DNA from: Tissierella praeacuta DSM 18095
GTDB taxonomy: Bacteria > Bacillota > Clostridia > Tissierellales > Tissierellaceae
Assembly (NCBI RefSeq): GCF_900128955.1
Contig: NZ_FQTY01000002.1
Span: 248,001 to 312,000, forward strand
Length of the DNA: 64,000 bases
Direction: 5' to 3'
Of this stretch, positions 16,466 through 25,914 are shown piece by piece; the first letter of the stretch is position 1; every line of letters starts with the position of its first letter. Both the position numbers and the translations under genes were made by a program. Below the pieces are notes generated by a model, which did no database searches, was not told where the DNA came from, and worked only from the letters and a program-made list of their open reading frames with translations.

Positions 16466-18298
16466 ATGAAAAGGCTCATGGCTTTAATGTTGGCAATAAT
16501 GATGATTATGGCAGGTTGTTCTACATCTAAGACTTCATCAGATGGAAAAGAGTTAAGGGAATATTCTGTTGTATACTCTGGAGAAATTACTACGTTAAAT
16601 TATTTAGTGACTGCAAGTACAAATGAATTTTCATTGGCTGCAAATATGGTAGATAGTTTAATTGACTATGATAAATATGGAGTACCAGTACCAGGATTAG
16701 CAACTGAGTGGGAATCTTCTTCAGATGGATTAGTTTGGACTTTAAAAATTCGGGAAGGAGTAAAATGGGTTACTTATGAGGGAAAAGAGTATGCAGAGGT
16801 TAAGGCAAAGGATTTTGTAGATGCAGCAAAATACTTATTAGATCCAAAGAATGAATCTAAAACGGCAAATATATTTTATAGTGTAATTAAAAACGCAGAA
16901 GAATATTATAATGGTGAAATAGAGAATTTTAATCAAGTAGGTGTAAAAGCAGTAAATGATTATACATTAGAATATACTTTAAAACAGCCTACACCATATT
17001 TTCTATCTATGCTAAACTATGTTTGCTTCTTACCAGTTAATGGAGATTTTTTAGAAGAAGTAGGAGATAGATTTGGAACAGACAACACTAATTTGTTATA
17101 TAATGGTGCTTTTATAATGGAAACCTTTGAGCCTCAGACTAAAAGAATTCTTGTAGCAAATAAGGATTACTGGGATAAGGATAATATATTTATAGATAAG
17201 ATAAAGATGACGTATAATAAAGAAGCAGCGACCTTAGGTCCAGAGCTATTTTTACGTGAAGAAATAGATCATACTGAAATATCGGCTTCTTTAGTTGAGG
17301 AATGGATAAAGGACCCAGATAAAAAGCATATGTTTAGACCACAGAGAACAAGCTTCTATACTTATTTTTATGCTTTAAACTTTGACCCTAAATTTGATGC
17401 TGAATATGAGCCTGAAAATTGGAAAATGGCTGTAAATAATCTTCATTTTCGTAAATCTCTATTTCATGCATTAGACAGAAAATCTGCAATGATAACAGCA
17501 GAGCCTTATAATCCAGAGCAAAGATTATCTAATACTATTACACCAAAGAGCTTTGTTGATTTAGATGGAATAGATTATATTGAACTAGGAGGATTAAAGG
17601 AATTTTCAAATAGGGATTCTTTTAATGAAGACTTAGCAAAGGAATATAGAGATAAGGCTATGGAAGAGTTAAAAGGAAAAGTAAAATTCCCAGTAATAGT
17701 ATATATGCCATATAATTCAAGTATGCCTGAATTGGCAAATAGAGTACAGATTATAGAACAACAAATGGAGAATTTACTGGGTAAAGATTATATTGATATT
17801 CAAATAGATCCAAAACCACCTACAAATTTTTTATCGGAGGTAAGACGTTCAGGAAAATATGCATTTTTAGAATGTAACTGGGGTCCTGATTATGCAGATC
17901 CTGAAACCTATACAGATCCTTTCGTCCCTGGCGGAGATTATAACTTTCCAGAATATGTAGAAGGATATAATGAACCTAATGGAGAAAAAGTATATACTAA
18001 TTTAGTAAATAAAGCTAAGGGAGAAGTAATAGATGTAAATAAAAGATATGAACTATTTGCTGAGGCAGAAGCATTTTTAATAAAAGAAGCCTTTGTTATA
18101 CCTTATGCATTAGGTGGAGGAGGATATGCAGCTTCTAGATTAAATCCATTTGAATCCCAATATTCACCATTTGGAGTATCATCAGAGAGATATAAGGGAC
18201 AGGAATTATTAGAAAAACCTATGAATACAGAAGAATATAAAGCTGCCCTTGAAATATGGGAAAAGGAAAGAGAAGAAGCACTTAAAAATAGCAAATAA
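16466..18298 (+). CDS. oppA: oligopeptide ABC transporter, substrate-binding lipoprotein (OppA-like)
   Basis: 610 residues, SBP_bac_5 family. A signal peptide ends in lipobox MAGC (Cys18), so it is lipid-anchored outside the membrane. TEWESSSDGLVWTLKIREGVKW is the family signature, seen here as WTLKIREGVKW; length matches Opp/Ami-type peptide binders. The ATG follows AAAGGGGGAG. First gene of an operon with two permeases and two ATPases, behind the best sigma-54 promoter of the window. Given neighbouring genes the ligand is likely murein-derived or other short peptides. Confidence 0.92.
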   Translation: MKRLMALMLAIMMIMAGCSTSKTSSDGKELREYSVVYSGEITTLNYLVTASTNEFSLAANMVDSLIDYDKYGVPVPGLATEWESSSDGLVWTLKIREGVKWVTYEGKEYAEVKAKDFVDAAKYLLDPKNESKTANIFYSVIKNAEEYYNGEIENFNQVGVKAVNDYTLEYTLKQPTPYFLSMLNYVCFLPVNGDFLEEVGDRFGTDNTNLLYNGAFIMETFEPQTKRILVANKDYWDKDNIFIDKIKMTYNKEAATLGPELFLREEIDHTEISASLVEEWIKDPDKKHMFRPQRTSFYTYFYALNFDPKFDAEYEPENWKMAVNNLHFRKSLFHALDRKSAMITAEPYNPEQRLSNTITPKSFVDLDGIDYIELGGLKEFSNRDSFNEDLAKEYRDKAMEELKGKVKFPVIVYMPYNSSMPELANRVQIIEQQMENLLGKDYIDIQIDPKPPTNFLSEVRRSGKYAFLECNWGPDYADPETYTDPFVPGGDYNFPEYVEGYNEPNGEKVYTNLVNKAKGEVIDVNKRYELFAEAEAFLIKEAFVIPYALGGGGYAASRLNPFESQYSPFGVSSERYKGQELLEKPMNTEEYKAALEIWEKEREEALKNSK

Positions 18299-18305
18299 TT
18301 ATAAG

Positions 18306-18339
18306 GACCTAAGGATTGTTAATTAACAATTCTTAGGTC
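18306..18339 (+). other. intercistronic stem-loop after oppA
   Basis: GACCTAAG pairs with CTTAGGTC around an inner ATTGTTAATTAACAAT palindrome, with no U-tract after it. Such stem-loops after binding-protein genes commonly stabilise the upstream mRNA or reduce read-through, giving more binding protein than permease. Confidence 0.6.
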
Positions 18340-18454
18340 TAAAAATAAAATACTATAAATTAGATGGAAGATATTTATTAAAATACATATCTATGAAAAA
18401 GAAAGGTTTTGTCAGTATTCAATATATATATGACATAAAAAGAGGGGGAAAAAA

Positions 18455-19399
18455 ATGTTTAAATATTCTATTAAGAGATTATTACAATCTTTATTTACCC
18501 TGTTTATTATAGTTACCATAGTATTTCTTCTAATGAGATTATTACCTGAGGAAGGATATTTTGGGGATTCCTATGAGAAATTAGATGAACAGCAAAGGGA
18601 AGCAATACTCACCAGTATGGGACTTAGAGATCCGATATACAAACAATTAGCTAATTTTTATAAAAATATATTAGAAGGTAATTTGGGACAGTCTATTACA
18701 TTTAGACCCAAGGTTCCAGTTATGGATATAATAAAGGCCAAAGTACCCTATTCTTTATATTTTGGATTGGCAGCCATAGGTATATCTTTGTTGGTGGGAA
18801 TAACATTAGGTATAGGAATGACTAAGAGTAAAAATAAATTTTGGGATAAATTAGGTACAGGATATGTTGTCTTTATAAAGGCAGTTCCTTCCGCTGTATA
18901 TTTTCTTTTTTTACAATTATATTTAACTAATTTATTTAAATTGCCAATATTATTTGATATAGATAAACCTATAAGTTGGATTTTACCAGCCATATCTATG
19001 TCCTTAGGTGGAATAGCAAGTTATGCCATGTGGATGAGAAGATATATGGTAGATGAGCTTAATAAGGATTATGTTAAATTGGCTAGGGCAAAAGGATTAA
19101 ATAATAGAGCTGTAATGGTAAAACATATATTTCGTAATGCTTTTGTTCCAATGGCACAATATTTGCCTGCTTCCATACTTTTTACCATAGCAGGTTCAAT
19201 TTATATAGAGTCCCTATATTCAATTCCTGGCATGGGTGGACTTTTGGTGGAAGTTGTTAGAAGACAAGATAACACTTTAGTCCAAGCCTTAGTACTTATA
19301 TATTCGTCAATAGGAATAGTGGGATTATTTTTAGGAGATATACTTATGGCTATATTTGATCCTCGTATAAATTTGCAGAAAAAAGGAGGCGCTAGATAA
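18455..19399 (+). CDS. oppB: oligopeptide ABC transporter permease (OppB-like)
   Basis: A 314-residue inner-membrane permease of the BPD_transp_1 family with six predicted helices. The EAA-like coupling loop appears as DYVKLARAKGLNNRAVMVKHI, cited here by its core ARAKGLNNRAV. The ATG follows AGAGGGGG. Its last codon overlaps the start of the next permease gene (TAATG), typical of translationally coupled subunits. Confidence 0.92.
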   Translation: MFKYSIKRLLQSLFTLFIIVTIVFLLMRLLPEEGYFGDSYEKLDEQQREAILTSMGLRDPIYKQLANFYKNILEGNLGQSITFRPKVPVMDIIKAKVPYSLYFGLAAIGISLLVGITLGIGMTKSKNKFWDKLGTGYVVFIKAVPSAVYFLFLQLYLTNLFKLPILFDIDKPISWILPAISMSLGGIASYAMWMRRYMVDELNKDYVKLARAKGLNNRAVMVKHIFRNAFVPMAQYLPASILFTIAGSIYIESLYSIPGMGGLLVEVVRRQDNTLVQALVLIYSSIGIVGLFLGDILMAIFDPRINLQKKGGAR

Positions 19400-20367
19400 T
19401 GGGAAAAGGGACAGTAAATAAATTGACTAATTCTATAAATGAAGAGCTATTTACGTTTGCAGAATATGACGAAGAAGAAGCAAAACGTGGAGGATATTCT
19501 AATTACTCATATTGGCGCTCTACTTGGAAAGTTTTTATTCAAAATAAATTAGCAGTTTTTCTTTTAACTTTGATGTGTGCTTTATTGGTATTTACAATAA
19601 TTCAACCATATTTACCAAATCAGAAAATACCAACGGAAATTCATATAAATCCAGATACGAAATTACCACTTTCAAATAATCCGCCTGATTCAGAATTTTG
19701 GTTTGGAACTAATTCAATTGGTCAGGATCTTTGGTCTCGTATATGGAGTGGATCTAGGACATCTTTATTAATAGGTATAACAGTAGGAATTTGGGAAGCT
19801 ATAATAGGAATTACAATAGGTGCTATGTGGGGGTATATAAGGTGGTTAGACCGTCCTATTACAGAAATATATAATATACTTAGCAATATTCCTCAAACAA
19901 TAATATTAGTATTGATGACTTATATAATGAAACCAGGGTTGTCTACTATGATTATAGCCATGGGATTAACATCTTGGATAGAAATGGCTCGTTTTGTAAG
20001 AAATTTGACAGTGATTATTAGGGATAGGGAATATAATCTAGCATCAAAATGTTTAGGAACTCCTACTAGAAGGATAATAACTAAGAATTTACTTCCATAT
20101 TTGGTTTCGGTTATCATGTTAAGTGTAGCGTTATCTATTCCTCAGACCATAGGATATGAAGTATTTTTAACATATATAGGACTTGGGCTGCCAGTTAGTA
20201 TACCATCATTAGGCAATCTTATAAATGAAGGAAGACTTCTTATGATGGTTCCATCTCAAAGATATCAGTTAATTTTTCCATCAATAATTATATCCTTAAT
20301 AACTATTTCATTTTATATGATGGGAAATGTTTTTTCTGATGCAGCAGACCCTAAGAATCATGTATAG
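19399..20367 (+). CDS. oppC: oligopeptide ABC transporter permease (OppC-like)
   Basis: A 322-residue permease with the OppC N-terminal extension (SYWRSTWKVFIQNKLAVF), an external loop with FGTNSIGQDLWSR, and coupling loop LASKCLGTPTRRIITKNLLP. It overlaps oppB by one base of the stop codon and is followed by oppD after 10 bases. It pairs with OppB to form the channel. Confidence 0.92.
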   Translation: MGKGTVNKLTNSINEELFTFAEYDEEEAKRGGYSNYSYWRSTWKVFIQNKLAVFLLTLMCALLVFTIIQPYLPNQKIPTEIHINPDTKLPLSNNPPDSEFWFGTNSIGQDLWSRIWSGSRTSLLIGITVGIWEAIIGITIGAMWGYIRWLDRPITEIYNILSNIPQTIILVLMTYIMKPGLSTMIIAMGLTSWIEMARFVRNLTVIIRDREYNLASKCLGTPTRRIITKNLLPYLVSVIMLSVALSIPQTIGYEVFLTYIGLGLPVSIPSLGNLINEGRLLMMVPSQRYQLIFPSIIISLITISFYMMGNVFSDAADPKNHV

Positions 20368-20377
20368 GAGGTATATT

Positions 20378-21427
20378 ATGGAAGATAAAAAAATTATATT
20401 ATCTGTAAAGGATTTAGTTATTAAGTTTAGATTAAGAGGAGATGTTTTAACAGCCATAAGAGGAGCATCATTAGATATATATGAAGGAGAAAGCTTAACC
20501 ATAGTAGGAGAATCTGGTTCTGGTAAATCCGTTTTTACAAAGAGTTTTATGGGATTAATAGATGGAAATGGATGGATTGATTCAGGAAGTATAATTTTCG
20601 AAGGAGAAGAAATATCAAAATATAAGAGGGAGAAGGATTGGCTTAAAATTAGAGGGAAAAAAATTGCTATGGTTTTCCAAGATCCTATGACTTCATTAAA
20701 TCCTTTAAAAACAGTTGGTAAACAAGTACAAGAAACCGTTGAATTACATCAAGGACTAAAAAATGAAGAAGCAAGAAGAAAAGTAATAGAAATATTGAAA
20801 GATGTAGGTATAAATGAACCTGAAAGAAGATACAAACAATATCCCCATGAGTTTTCAGGGGGTATGAGGCAAAGAGTTGTCATTGCCATAGCTATAGCTT
20901 GTAATCCACGGATTTTAATATGTGATGAACCCACCACAGCATTAGATGTAACAATACAAGCTCAGATTTTAAATTTATTGAAAAAGCTTAAAGAAAAATA
21001 TCAATTGACCACTGTATATATTACCCATGACTTAGGAGTTGTAGCTAATGTTGCAGATAGAATAGCAGTGATGTATGCTGGAGATATAATTGAAATAGGA
21101 CAATGTGAAGAAGTGTTTTATAATGCACAACATCCATATACATGGGCATTACTATCTTCGCTTCCACAATTAGGGGTAAAGGGAGAACCTTTATTTTCTA
21201 TTAAGGGGACTCCGCCAAATTTGTTTTATGAAATAAAAGGAGATGCCTTTGCACCGAGAAATCCTAAGGCATTAAAAATAGATTTTATAGAAAAACCGCC
21301 ATATTTTGATGTAAGTTCTACTCATAAAGCAAAGACATGGCTTCTAGACCCTAGAGCACCAAAGGTTAATCCGCCTGAATCAATAAAAATATTAAGGCAA
21401 CAGTGGGAGGGTACAACCAATGAATGA
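20378..21427 (+). CDS. oppD: oligopeptide ABC transporter ATPase (OppD-like), lacking the C-terminal cysteines
   Basis: 349 residues. Walker A GESGSGKS, signature FSGGMRQR, Walker B ILICDEPT and the H-loop THDLG are intact. The ATG at 20378 follows AGGAGGT; an upstream in-frame start at 20327 lacks a ribosome site and lies inside oppC. In the C-terminal oligo_HPY domain the usual GCPFAPRC...C...C pattern reads [12 protein letters not shown] and TWLLD, so all iron-sulphur ligands are replaced. The second OppD-type protein at 27839 keeps them. Confidence 0.93.
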   Translation: MEDKKIILSVKDLVIKFRLRGDVLTAIRGASLDIYEGESLTIVGESGSGKSVFTKSFMGLIDGNGWIDSGSIIFEGEEISKYKREKDWLKIRGKKIAMVFQDPMTSLNPLKTVGKQVQETVELHQGLKNEEARRKVIEILKDVGINEPERRYKQYPHEFSGGMRQRVVIAIAIACNPRILICDEPTTALDVTIQAQILNLLKKLKEKYQLTTVYITHDLGVVANVADRIAVMYAGDIIEIGQCEEVFYNAQHPYTWALLSSLPQLGVKGEPLFSIKGTPPNLFYEIKGDAFAPRNPKALKIDFIEKPPYFDVSSTHKAKTWLLDPRAPKVNPPESIKILRQQWEGTTNE

Positions 21428-22361
21428 TAAACAAAAAGAAGTTTTATTAGAAGTAAAAAATCTAAGGGTAGAGTTTGGGAGAAAGAAAAATAAATTTGTA
21501 GCAGTAAAAGATGTAAACTTTAATATATATAAGGGAGAAACCTTTGGACTTGTTGGAGAATCTGGGTCAGGGAAAACTACAATAGGAAGAGCCATCGTTC
21601 GTCTAAATGAAACAGCTGGTGGAGAAATTATATTTAATGGTAAAAAGATAAATGGCAAGATAAGTAAGGAATTAGATAGGGAAATAACCAAAAAGATTCA
21701 AATGATATTTCAAGATCCTATGGCATCATTAAATGAAAGAGCAAAGGTAGACTATATTATATCAGAAGGGTTGTATAACATAAGAAATTATAAAAATGAA
21801 GAGGAAAGAAAAATAAAGGTAGAAAATGCACTTCTTGATGTTGGGTTGTTGCCAGAGTTCTTGAGTCGTTTTCCTCATGAGTTTTCAGGGGGGCAAAGAC
21901 AGAGGATAGGAGTAGCAAGGGCTGTTGTAATGGAGCCTGAGTTAATAATTGCAGATGAACCAATATCAGCCTTAGATGTTTCTATTCGTGCACAAGTATT
22001 AAATTTAATGTCAGAGTTACAGAAAATTAAAGGATTAACATATTTATTTATTGCCCATGATTTATCTGTAGTTAGATTTATAACTGATAGAGTAGCTGTA
22101 ATTCATAAAGGGAAAATAGTGGAAATGGCTGAAACTGAAAAACTTTATAGAAATCCTCTTCATCCCTATACTAAATCTTTATTTTCTGCAATTCCATTGC
22201 CTGATCCAAGGAAGGAAAGGGCTAAAATATTAGAAGTCTACGATCCTAACTGTCATGATTATGAAAATGATCCACCAAGTTGGGTAGAAATAGAACCTGA
22301 ACATTTTGTTTTAGCAAATAGTAAGGAAGTAGAAGGATATATGAAAATACTAAATAAATGA
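21420..22361 (+). CDS. oppF: oligopeptide ABC transporter ATPase (OppF-like)
   Basis: 313 residues with Walker A GESGSGKT, signature FSGGQRQR, Walker B LIIADEPI and HDLSV. Its ATG lies inside the end of oppD (8-base overlap, ATGAATGA). The C-terminus ends with [16 protein letters not shown], as in Opp/Ami-type OppF proteins, and lacks the cysteine motif of Dpp-type subunits. Together with OppD it powers the transporter. Confidence 0.92.
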   Translation: MNDKQKEVLLEVKNLRVEFGRKKNKFVAVKDVNFNIYKGETFGLVGESGSGKTTIGRAIVRLNETAGGEIIFNGKKINGKISKELDREITKKIQMIFQDPMASLNERAKVDYIISEGLYNIRNYKNEEERKIKVENALLDVGLLPEFLSRFPHEFSGGQRQRIGVARAVVMEPELIIADEPISALDVSIRAQVLNLMSELQKIKGLTYLFIAHDLSVVRFITDRVAVIHKGKIVEMAETEKLYRNPLHPYTKSLFSAIPLPDPRKERAKILEVYDPNCHDYENDPPSWVEIEPEHFVLANSKEVEGYMKILNK

Positions 22362-22437
22362 AAGTCTAAAGATTTTACTTAAAGTAAATGTCTTTTAGAT
22401 TCTATAAATAAAAATAAGGCAAGGTATTAGCCTTTAA
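22362..22437 (+). terminator. weak terminator-like hairpins after oppF
   Basis: An imperfect stem (TCTAAA...TTTTAGA, with TTTTACTT/AAGTAAA) and a second AAGGC/GCCTT stem followed by a short T run. Neither has a good U-tract, so partial read-through into the hydrolase gene is plausible. Confidence 0.4.
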
Positions 22438-22485
22438 GAGTGTATGGAATAAGATGAAGATATTATATATAAAAGGTGATAGAAA

Positions 22486-23259
22486 ATGATAAAAGATATT
22501 ATTATAAAAGAAATAGATTCTGTAGATGAAGAGGTTTCAATTATAATAAAAGATTTAACCAATGACCGATGGATTTTAAAGTATAATGAAGATAGAGTTT
22601 TTCCATCTGCCAGTTTAATAAAAATTCCTATAATGATAGAGGTATTAGAAAGGGTTGAGAAGGGGGAACTTAGTTTAGATAAAAAAATAAAAATTAAAGC
22701 AATTGATAGAGTGGACTATAGCATTATATCTGAACTTACACTAAAAGAATATACCTTAATAGATTTAATTACTTTAATGATAATTCTTAGTGATAATACT
22801 GCTACTAATGTTTTAATAGATTTACTGGGATATGAGAAAGTTAATGAAACTGTAAAAAAATTAAATTGTAATAATACAATATTAAAAAGAAAAATGATGG
22901 ATTTTACAGCTGCAAAGGAAGGCAGAGAAAATCTTACAAGTCCTATGGATATGGCTCTATTTATGGAAAAAATCTATAATAAATCCATTATTAGTCCTAA
23001 AATCTGTGATGTTATGATAGATATTTTAACTAGACAAAAACATAGGGATATGTTGCCTAGATATATTTTAGATGAAGTGAAAATAGCAAATAAGACAGGA
23101 GAGTTAAGTGGAATAAATCATGACATAGGAATATTTTATCTAGAAAACATAAATTATCTAATAGGCATATTTACAACAAACGGAAAAGATGATTTAGTTG
23201 GGAAGAGAACTATAGGGAGGATTTCAAAACTTGTATATGATAATTTTTTAAGATATTAA
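22486..23259 (+). CDS. class A beta-lactamase-like serine hydrolase without signal peptide
   Basis: A 257-residue protein with the class A fold motifs SxxK (SASLIK), SDN (LSDNTATN) and KTG (ANKTGEL) in the right order and spacing. The segment MMDFTAAKEGRENLTSP replaces the omega loop and the usual ExxLN deacylation Glu was not recognised. There is no N-terminal signal or membrane helix, so it appears cytoplasmic, unusual for a beta-lactamase. It is followed after 16 bases by the NlpC/P60 gene. A peptidase or esterase acting on imported murein peptides fits the context better than antibiotic resistance; function is unproven. Confidence 0.8.
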   Translation: MIKDIIIKEIDSVDEEVSIIIKDLTNDRWILKYNEDRVFPSASLIKIPIMIEVLERVEKGELSLDKKIKIKAIDRVDYSIISELTLKEYTLIDLITLMIILSDNTATNVLIDLLGYEKVNETVKKLNCNNTILKRKMMDFTAAKEGRENLTSPMDMALFMEKIYNKSIISPKICDVMIDILTRQKHRDMLPRYILDEVKIANKTGELSGINHDIGIFYLENINYLIGIFTTNGKDDLVGKRTIGRISKLVYDNFLRY

Positions 23260-23283
23260 ATAATATTATATGAGGTGGTAAAA

Positions 23284-24102
23284 TTGAATAAAGATAAACT
23301 TGGAATTTTAAATAAAACTGTGGTTCCTATTAACTTAAATCCAATATTTGATAGTGAAATGGCTGATGAAGGTTTATATGGTATGATTGTAAGGATTTTG
23401 GAAGATGCTCAAGATGGATGGTACTATGTTGAAACACATTATAATTACCATGGATATATTCATGAATCAAATATGGTTATAGATACTATGGAAGCAAATG
23501 AATGGATGAGCAAAGCAAAAAATATAATTATTCATTCAGTAGTTGATGTAATGTCTAATGCAAGTTATAAAGGTCATATAAAAGAAGTTTTAACTAGGGG
23601 GGCTATAATAATAGTAACTGGAAGGGAAGAGGGAGGTTGGGCAGAAATTCAATTGGTTGATAGAAGTACAGGGTGGGTTAGAAAAGATTTTATAGGGAGG
23701 ATAATAAACTCTTATAATAAAAATGATGAAAAAGATTTGAGAGATAAATTGGTAAAAACTGCCATGCTGTATTTGGGAACACAATATAGATGGGGAGGTA
23801 AAAGTCCTTTAGGTTTAGATTGCTCAGGATTATGTTCTATATCCTATATGCTAAATGGAATTATAATATATAGAGATGCCATAAGAAAAGATGAGTATAT
23901 GAGGAAAATAGAATTAGAAGAAATAAAATCTGGAGATCTTCTATTCTTTCCAGGCCATGTAGCTATGTATATAGGTGATGACAAATACATACATTCAAGT
24001 GCAAGTATTAATGGTGTTGGCATAAATAGTTTAAATCCCAAGGATATAGACTATAGGGAGGATTTGGCAAATACTATAACAGATATAGGTACCATATTTT
24101 AA
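23284..24102 (+). CDS. ykfC: NlpC/P60 endopeptidase with SH3-type domains (YkfC-like)
   Basis: 272 residues. Two bacterial SH3-like regions (~10-75 and ~85-140) precede a C-terminal NlpC/P60 cysteine peptidase domain with LDCSGLCS (nucleophile), GHVAMYIG (His) and YIHSSAS. Relatives cut between D-gamma-Glu and the diamino acid of murein peptides with a free N-terminal L-Ala. No signal peptide is seen, as expected for a recycling enzyme. The TTG at 23284 is preferred because GAGGTGG lies 6 bases before it; the GTG at 23275 overlaps that ribosome site. Its product L-Ala-D-Glu is the epimerase substrate, and free diaminopimelate is the LysA substrate. Confidence 0.9.
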   Translation: MNKDKLGILNKTVVPINLNPIFDSEMADEGLYGMIVRILEDAQDGWYYVETHYNYHGYIHESNMVIDTMEANEWMSKAKNIIIHSVVDVMSNASYKGHIKEVLTRGAIIIVTGREEGGWAEIQLVDRSTGWVRKDFIGRIINSYNKNDEKDLRDKLVKTAMLYLGTQYRWGGKSPLGLDCSGLCSISYMLNGIIIYRDAIRKDEYMRKIELEEIKSGDLLFFPGHVAMYIGDDKYIHSSASINGVGINSLNPKDIDYREDLANTITDIGTIF

Positions 24103-24112
24103 AAATAATTGT

Positions 24113-24164
24113 ATACAAAATATAATAATACTTCCTTTAAAGGGAGTATTATTATATTTTGTAT
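24113..24164 (+). terminator. long hairpin terminator after NlpC/P60 gene
   Basis: About 23-base arms (from ATACAAAATATAATAATACT) with one G-T pair around a TTTAAA loop. It closes the murein-peptide region before EBP2. Confidence 0.8.
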
Positions 24165-24264
24165 TAGTATTTAAAATATAAAATTAGACAATAATGGGAT
24201 AGTTTAGTAAAATTATATATATACATATTGTATGAAATCAAACAATAAAGAATGGTGGTATAGT

Positions 24265-25668
24265 ATGGACTATAAAAAGATTATTGAGTTGATGATTAAC
24301 AATTTAGAAGAAGGAATAATAGTTGTAGACTCAAATCTAGATATTAGATATTTTAACGAACCATCCATAAACATTACAGGATTTAATCCCAAAGAAGCCA
24401 TAGGGAAAAATATTCTTCAAGTCTTTCCCAATATTCCTAAAGAAAATAGTACCTTTTATAAGGTTATCAATACTAAAAAACCTATAATCGACCATGTCCA
24501 AAATTATATAAATTATGTGGGAAAGAATGTGTCAATAGTTACATCAACAATTCCTATAATTAGCAATGATAAAATTGAGGGTGCAATTGAAATCTTTAAA
24601 GATTTGAGTAATGTAATGGAGTTATCTGAAAAGATACTTATGTTACAAAGTACATTATATAGTAAAGATATTGGTTCTAATGGTTTTCTACAAAATGGAA
24701 CTCAATATAGTTTATCTGATATAATTGGACAAAGTGAATCTATAATTCGATTAAAGGAAAAGGCAAAGAAAATAGCAAATAGCAATTCCCCAGTATTTGT
24801 CTTTGGAGAAACAGGTACTGGTAAGGAGCTAGTAGTACAAGGACTACATAACTTAAGTTATAGAAGGAATAAGCCTTTTATAGCACAAAACTGTGGTGCA
24901 TTACCTGAGAACCTACTTGAAAGTATACTTTTTGGGACAGTCCAAGGAAGTTTTACTGGTGCAAAAGACAAGCAAGGATTATTTGAATTAGCCCATGGGG
25001 GTACTTTGTTTTTAGACGAATTAAATTCTATGGAGTTAGGTCTGCAGTCAAAGTTATTGCGTGTAATAGAAGATGGGGTAATAAGGAGAGTAGGAAGCAC
25101 TAGAACTACTGTTGTAGATGTGAGGTTGATTGTAACATCTAATGAAGATCCTAAGAAACTTATAGAAGAAAATAGACTTAGGGAGGATTTATATTATAGA
25201 TTAAATGTACTAAATCTGAATATGCCACCCCTTAGAAATAGGAAAGAAGATATTCCAATTTTGGTTGAATATTTTATCAAAAATTGTAATGATAAAATGA
25301 ATAAATCAGTAAAGGGTGTTGATAAGCAAGTCATGGAATATTTTTTAAACAATGACTGGCAAGGTAATGTAAGGGAGCTGCAAAATACCATTGAAAGTGC
25401 TATGAATTTTGTAGAAGATGACTGTATTAGACTGGAAGATTTACAAACATATAATGGTCCATATAACATAGAAATAGAAGATTTTGGTTCTAGGATACCA
25501 AAAGATATAAGCCTTAAAATGGCAGTAGAAGAATATGAGAAGAATATCATTAGATCAGCCCTCGCTGAGACGGGGAATAATTGTGCACAAGCAGCAAGAA
25601 ACCTTAAGGTACCAAAACAAACTCTTCATAGTAAAATAAGAAAGTATAAGCTAGATTTAAAGAATTAA
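24265..25668 (+). CDS. sigma-54-dependent enhancer-binding protein (EBP2) with PAS sensor
   Basis: About 467 residues from the ATG at 24265, which has GGTGG 6 bases before it; an upstream ATG at 24232 has no ribosome site. A PAS domain (~5-110, GIIVVDSNLDIRYFNE) precedes an AAA+ domain with Walker A GETGTGKE (~180), contact loop GSFTGA (~229) and Walker B GGTLFLDELNS, then a Fis-type HTH ending QTLHSKIRKYKL. The architecture resembles RocR/BkdR-type activators. The Ala to Ser change in GAFTGA is mild. It is followed by a sigma-54 promoter and a peptide transporter operon, its likely target. Confidence 0.92.
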   Translation: MDYKKIIELMINNLEEGIIVVDSNLDIRYFNEPSINITGFNPKEAIGKNILQVFPNIPKENSTFYKVINTKKPIIDHVQNYINYVGKNVSIVTSTIPIISNDKIEGAIEIFKDLSNVMELSEKILMLQSTLYSKDIGSNGFLQNGTQYSLSDIIGQSESIIRLKEKAKKIANSNSPVFVFGETGTGKELVVQGLHNLSYRRNKPFIAQNCGALPENLLESILFGTVQGSFTGAKDKQGLFELAHGGTLFLDELNSMELGLQSKLLRVIEDGVIRRVGSTRTTVVDVRLIVTSNEDPKKLIEENRLREDLYYRLNVLNLNMPPLRNRKEDIPILVEYFIKNCNDKMNKSVKGVDKQVMEYFLNNDWQGNVRELQNTIESAMNFVEDDCIRLEDLQTYNGPYNIEIEDFGSRIPKDISLKMAVEEYEKNIIRSALAETGNNCAQAARNLKVPKQTLHSKIRKYKLDLKN

Positions 25669-25702
25669 AATTTATTATAGTCTGAAATTTCATACTAACT
25701 TT

Positions 25703-25752
25703 AAAACAATTGAGAAAAAGTATTAAATTTAATACTTTTTCTCAATTGTTTT
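25703..25752. terminator. 50-bp perfect palindrome: EBP2 terminator, possible regulatory site
   Basis: Two perfect 25-base arms starting AAAACAATTGAGAAAAAG and ending in TTTTTT form a terminator after EBP2. Flanking CTGAAAT (25682-25688) and ATTTCAG (25755-25761) extend the symmetry. The palindrome lies 55-105 bases upstream of the next -24 box, so an enhancer role for EBP2 is also possible. Confidence 0.75.
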
Positions 25753-25806
25753 TTATTTCAGCGTATGAATACATTGATAATACTAGAATTTATTAAAGTA
25801 AGTATT

Positions 25807-25822
25807 TGGCATGAAGATTGCT
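25807..25822 (+). promoter_or_regulatory. sigma-54 promoter for the second peptide transporter
   Basis: TGGCATGAAGATTGCT has GG at 25808-25809 and GC at 25820-25821, ten bases between, matching the -24/-12 consensus. It lies about 90 bases before the dppB start. The TTCC element of the other sigma-54 promoters was not seen here. Confidence 0.78.
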
Positions 25823-25914
25823 TTATAACTATTATGAAAGGAGGTAGACAACAAGTATTATAGTAAGCAACATAAATTTCACTATTAAAAATCATAAGAA
25901 AGGTAGATTGATTT

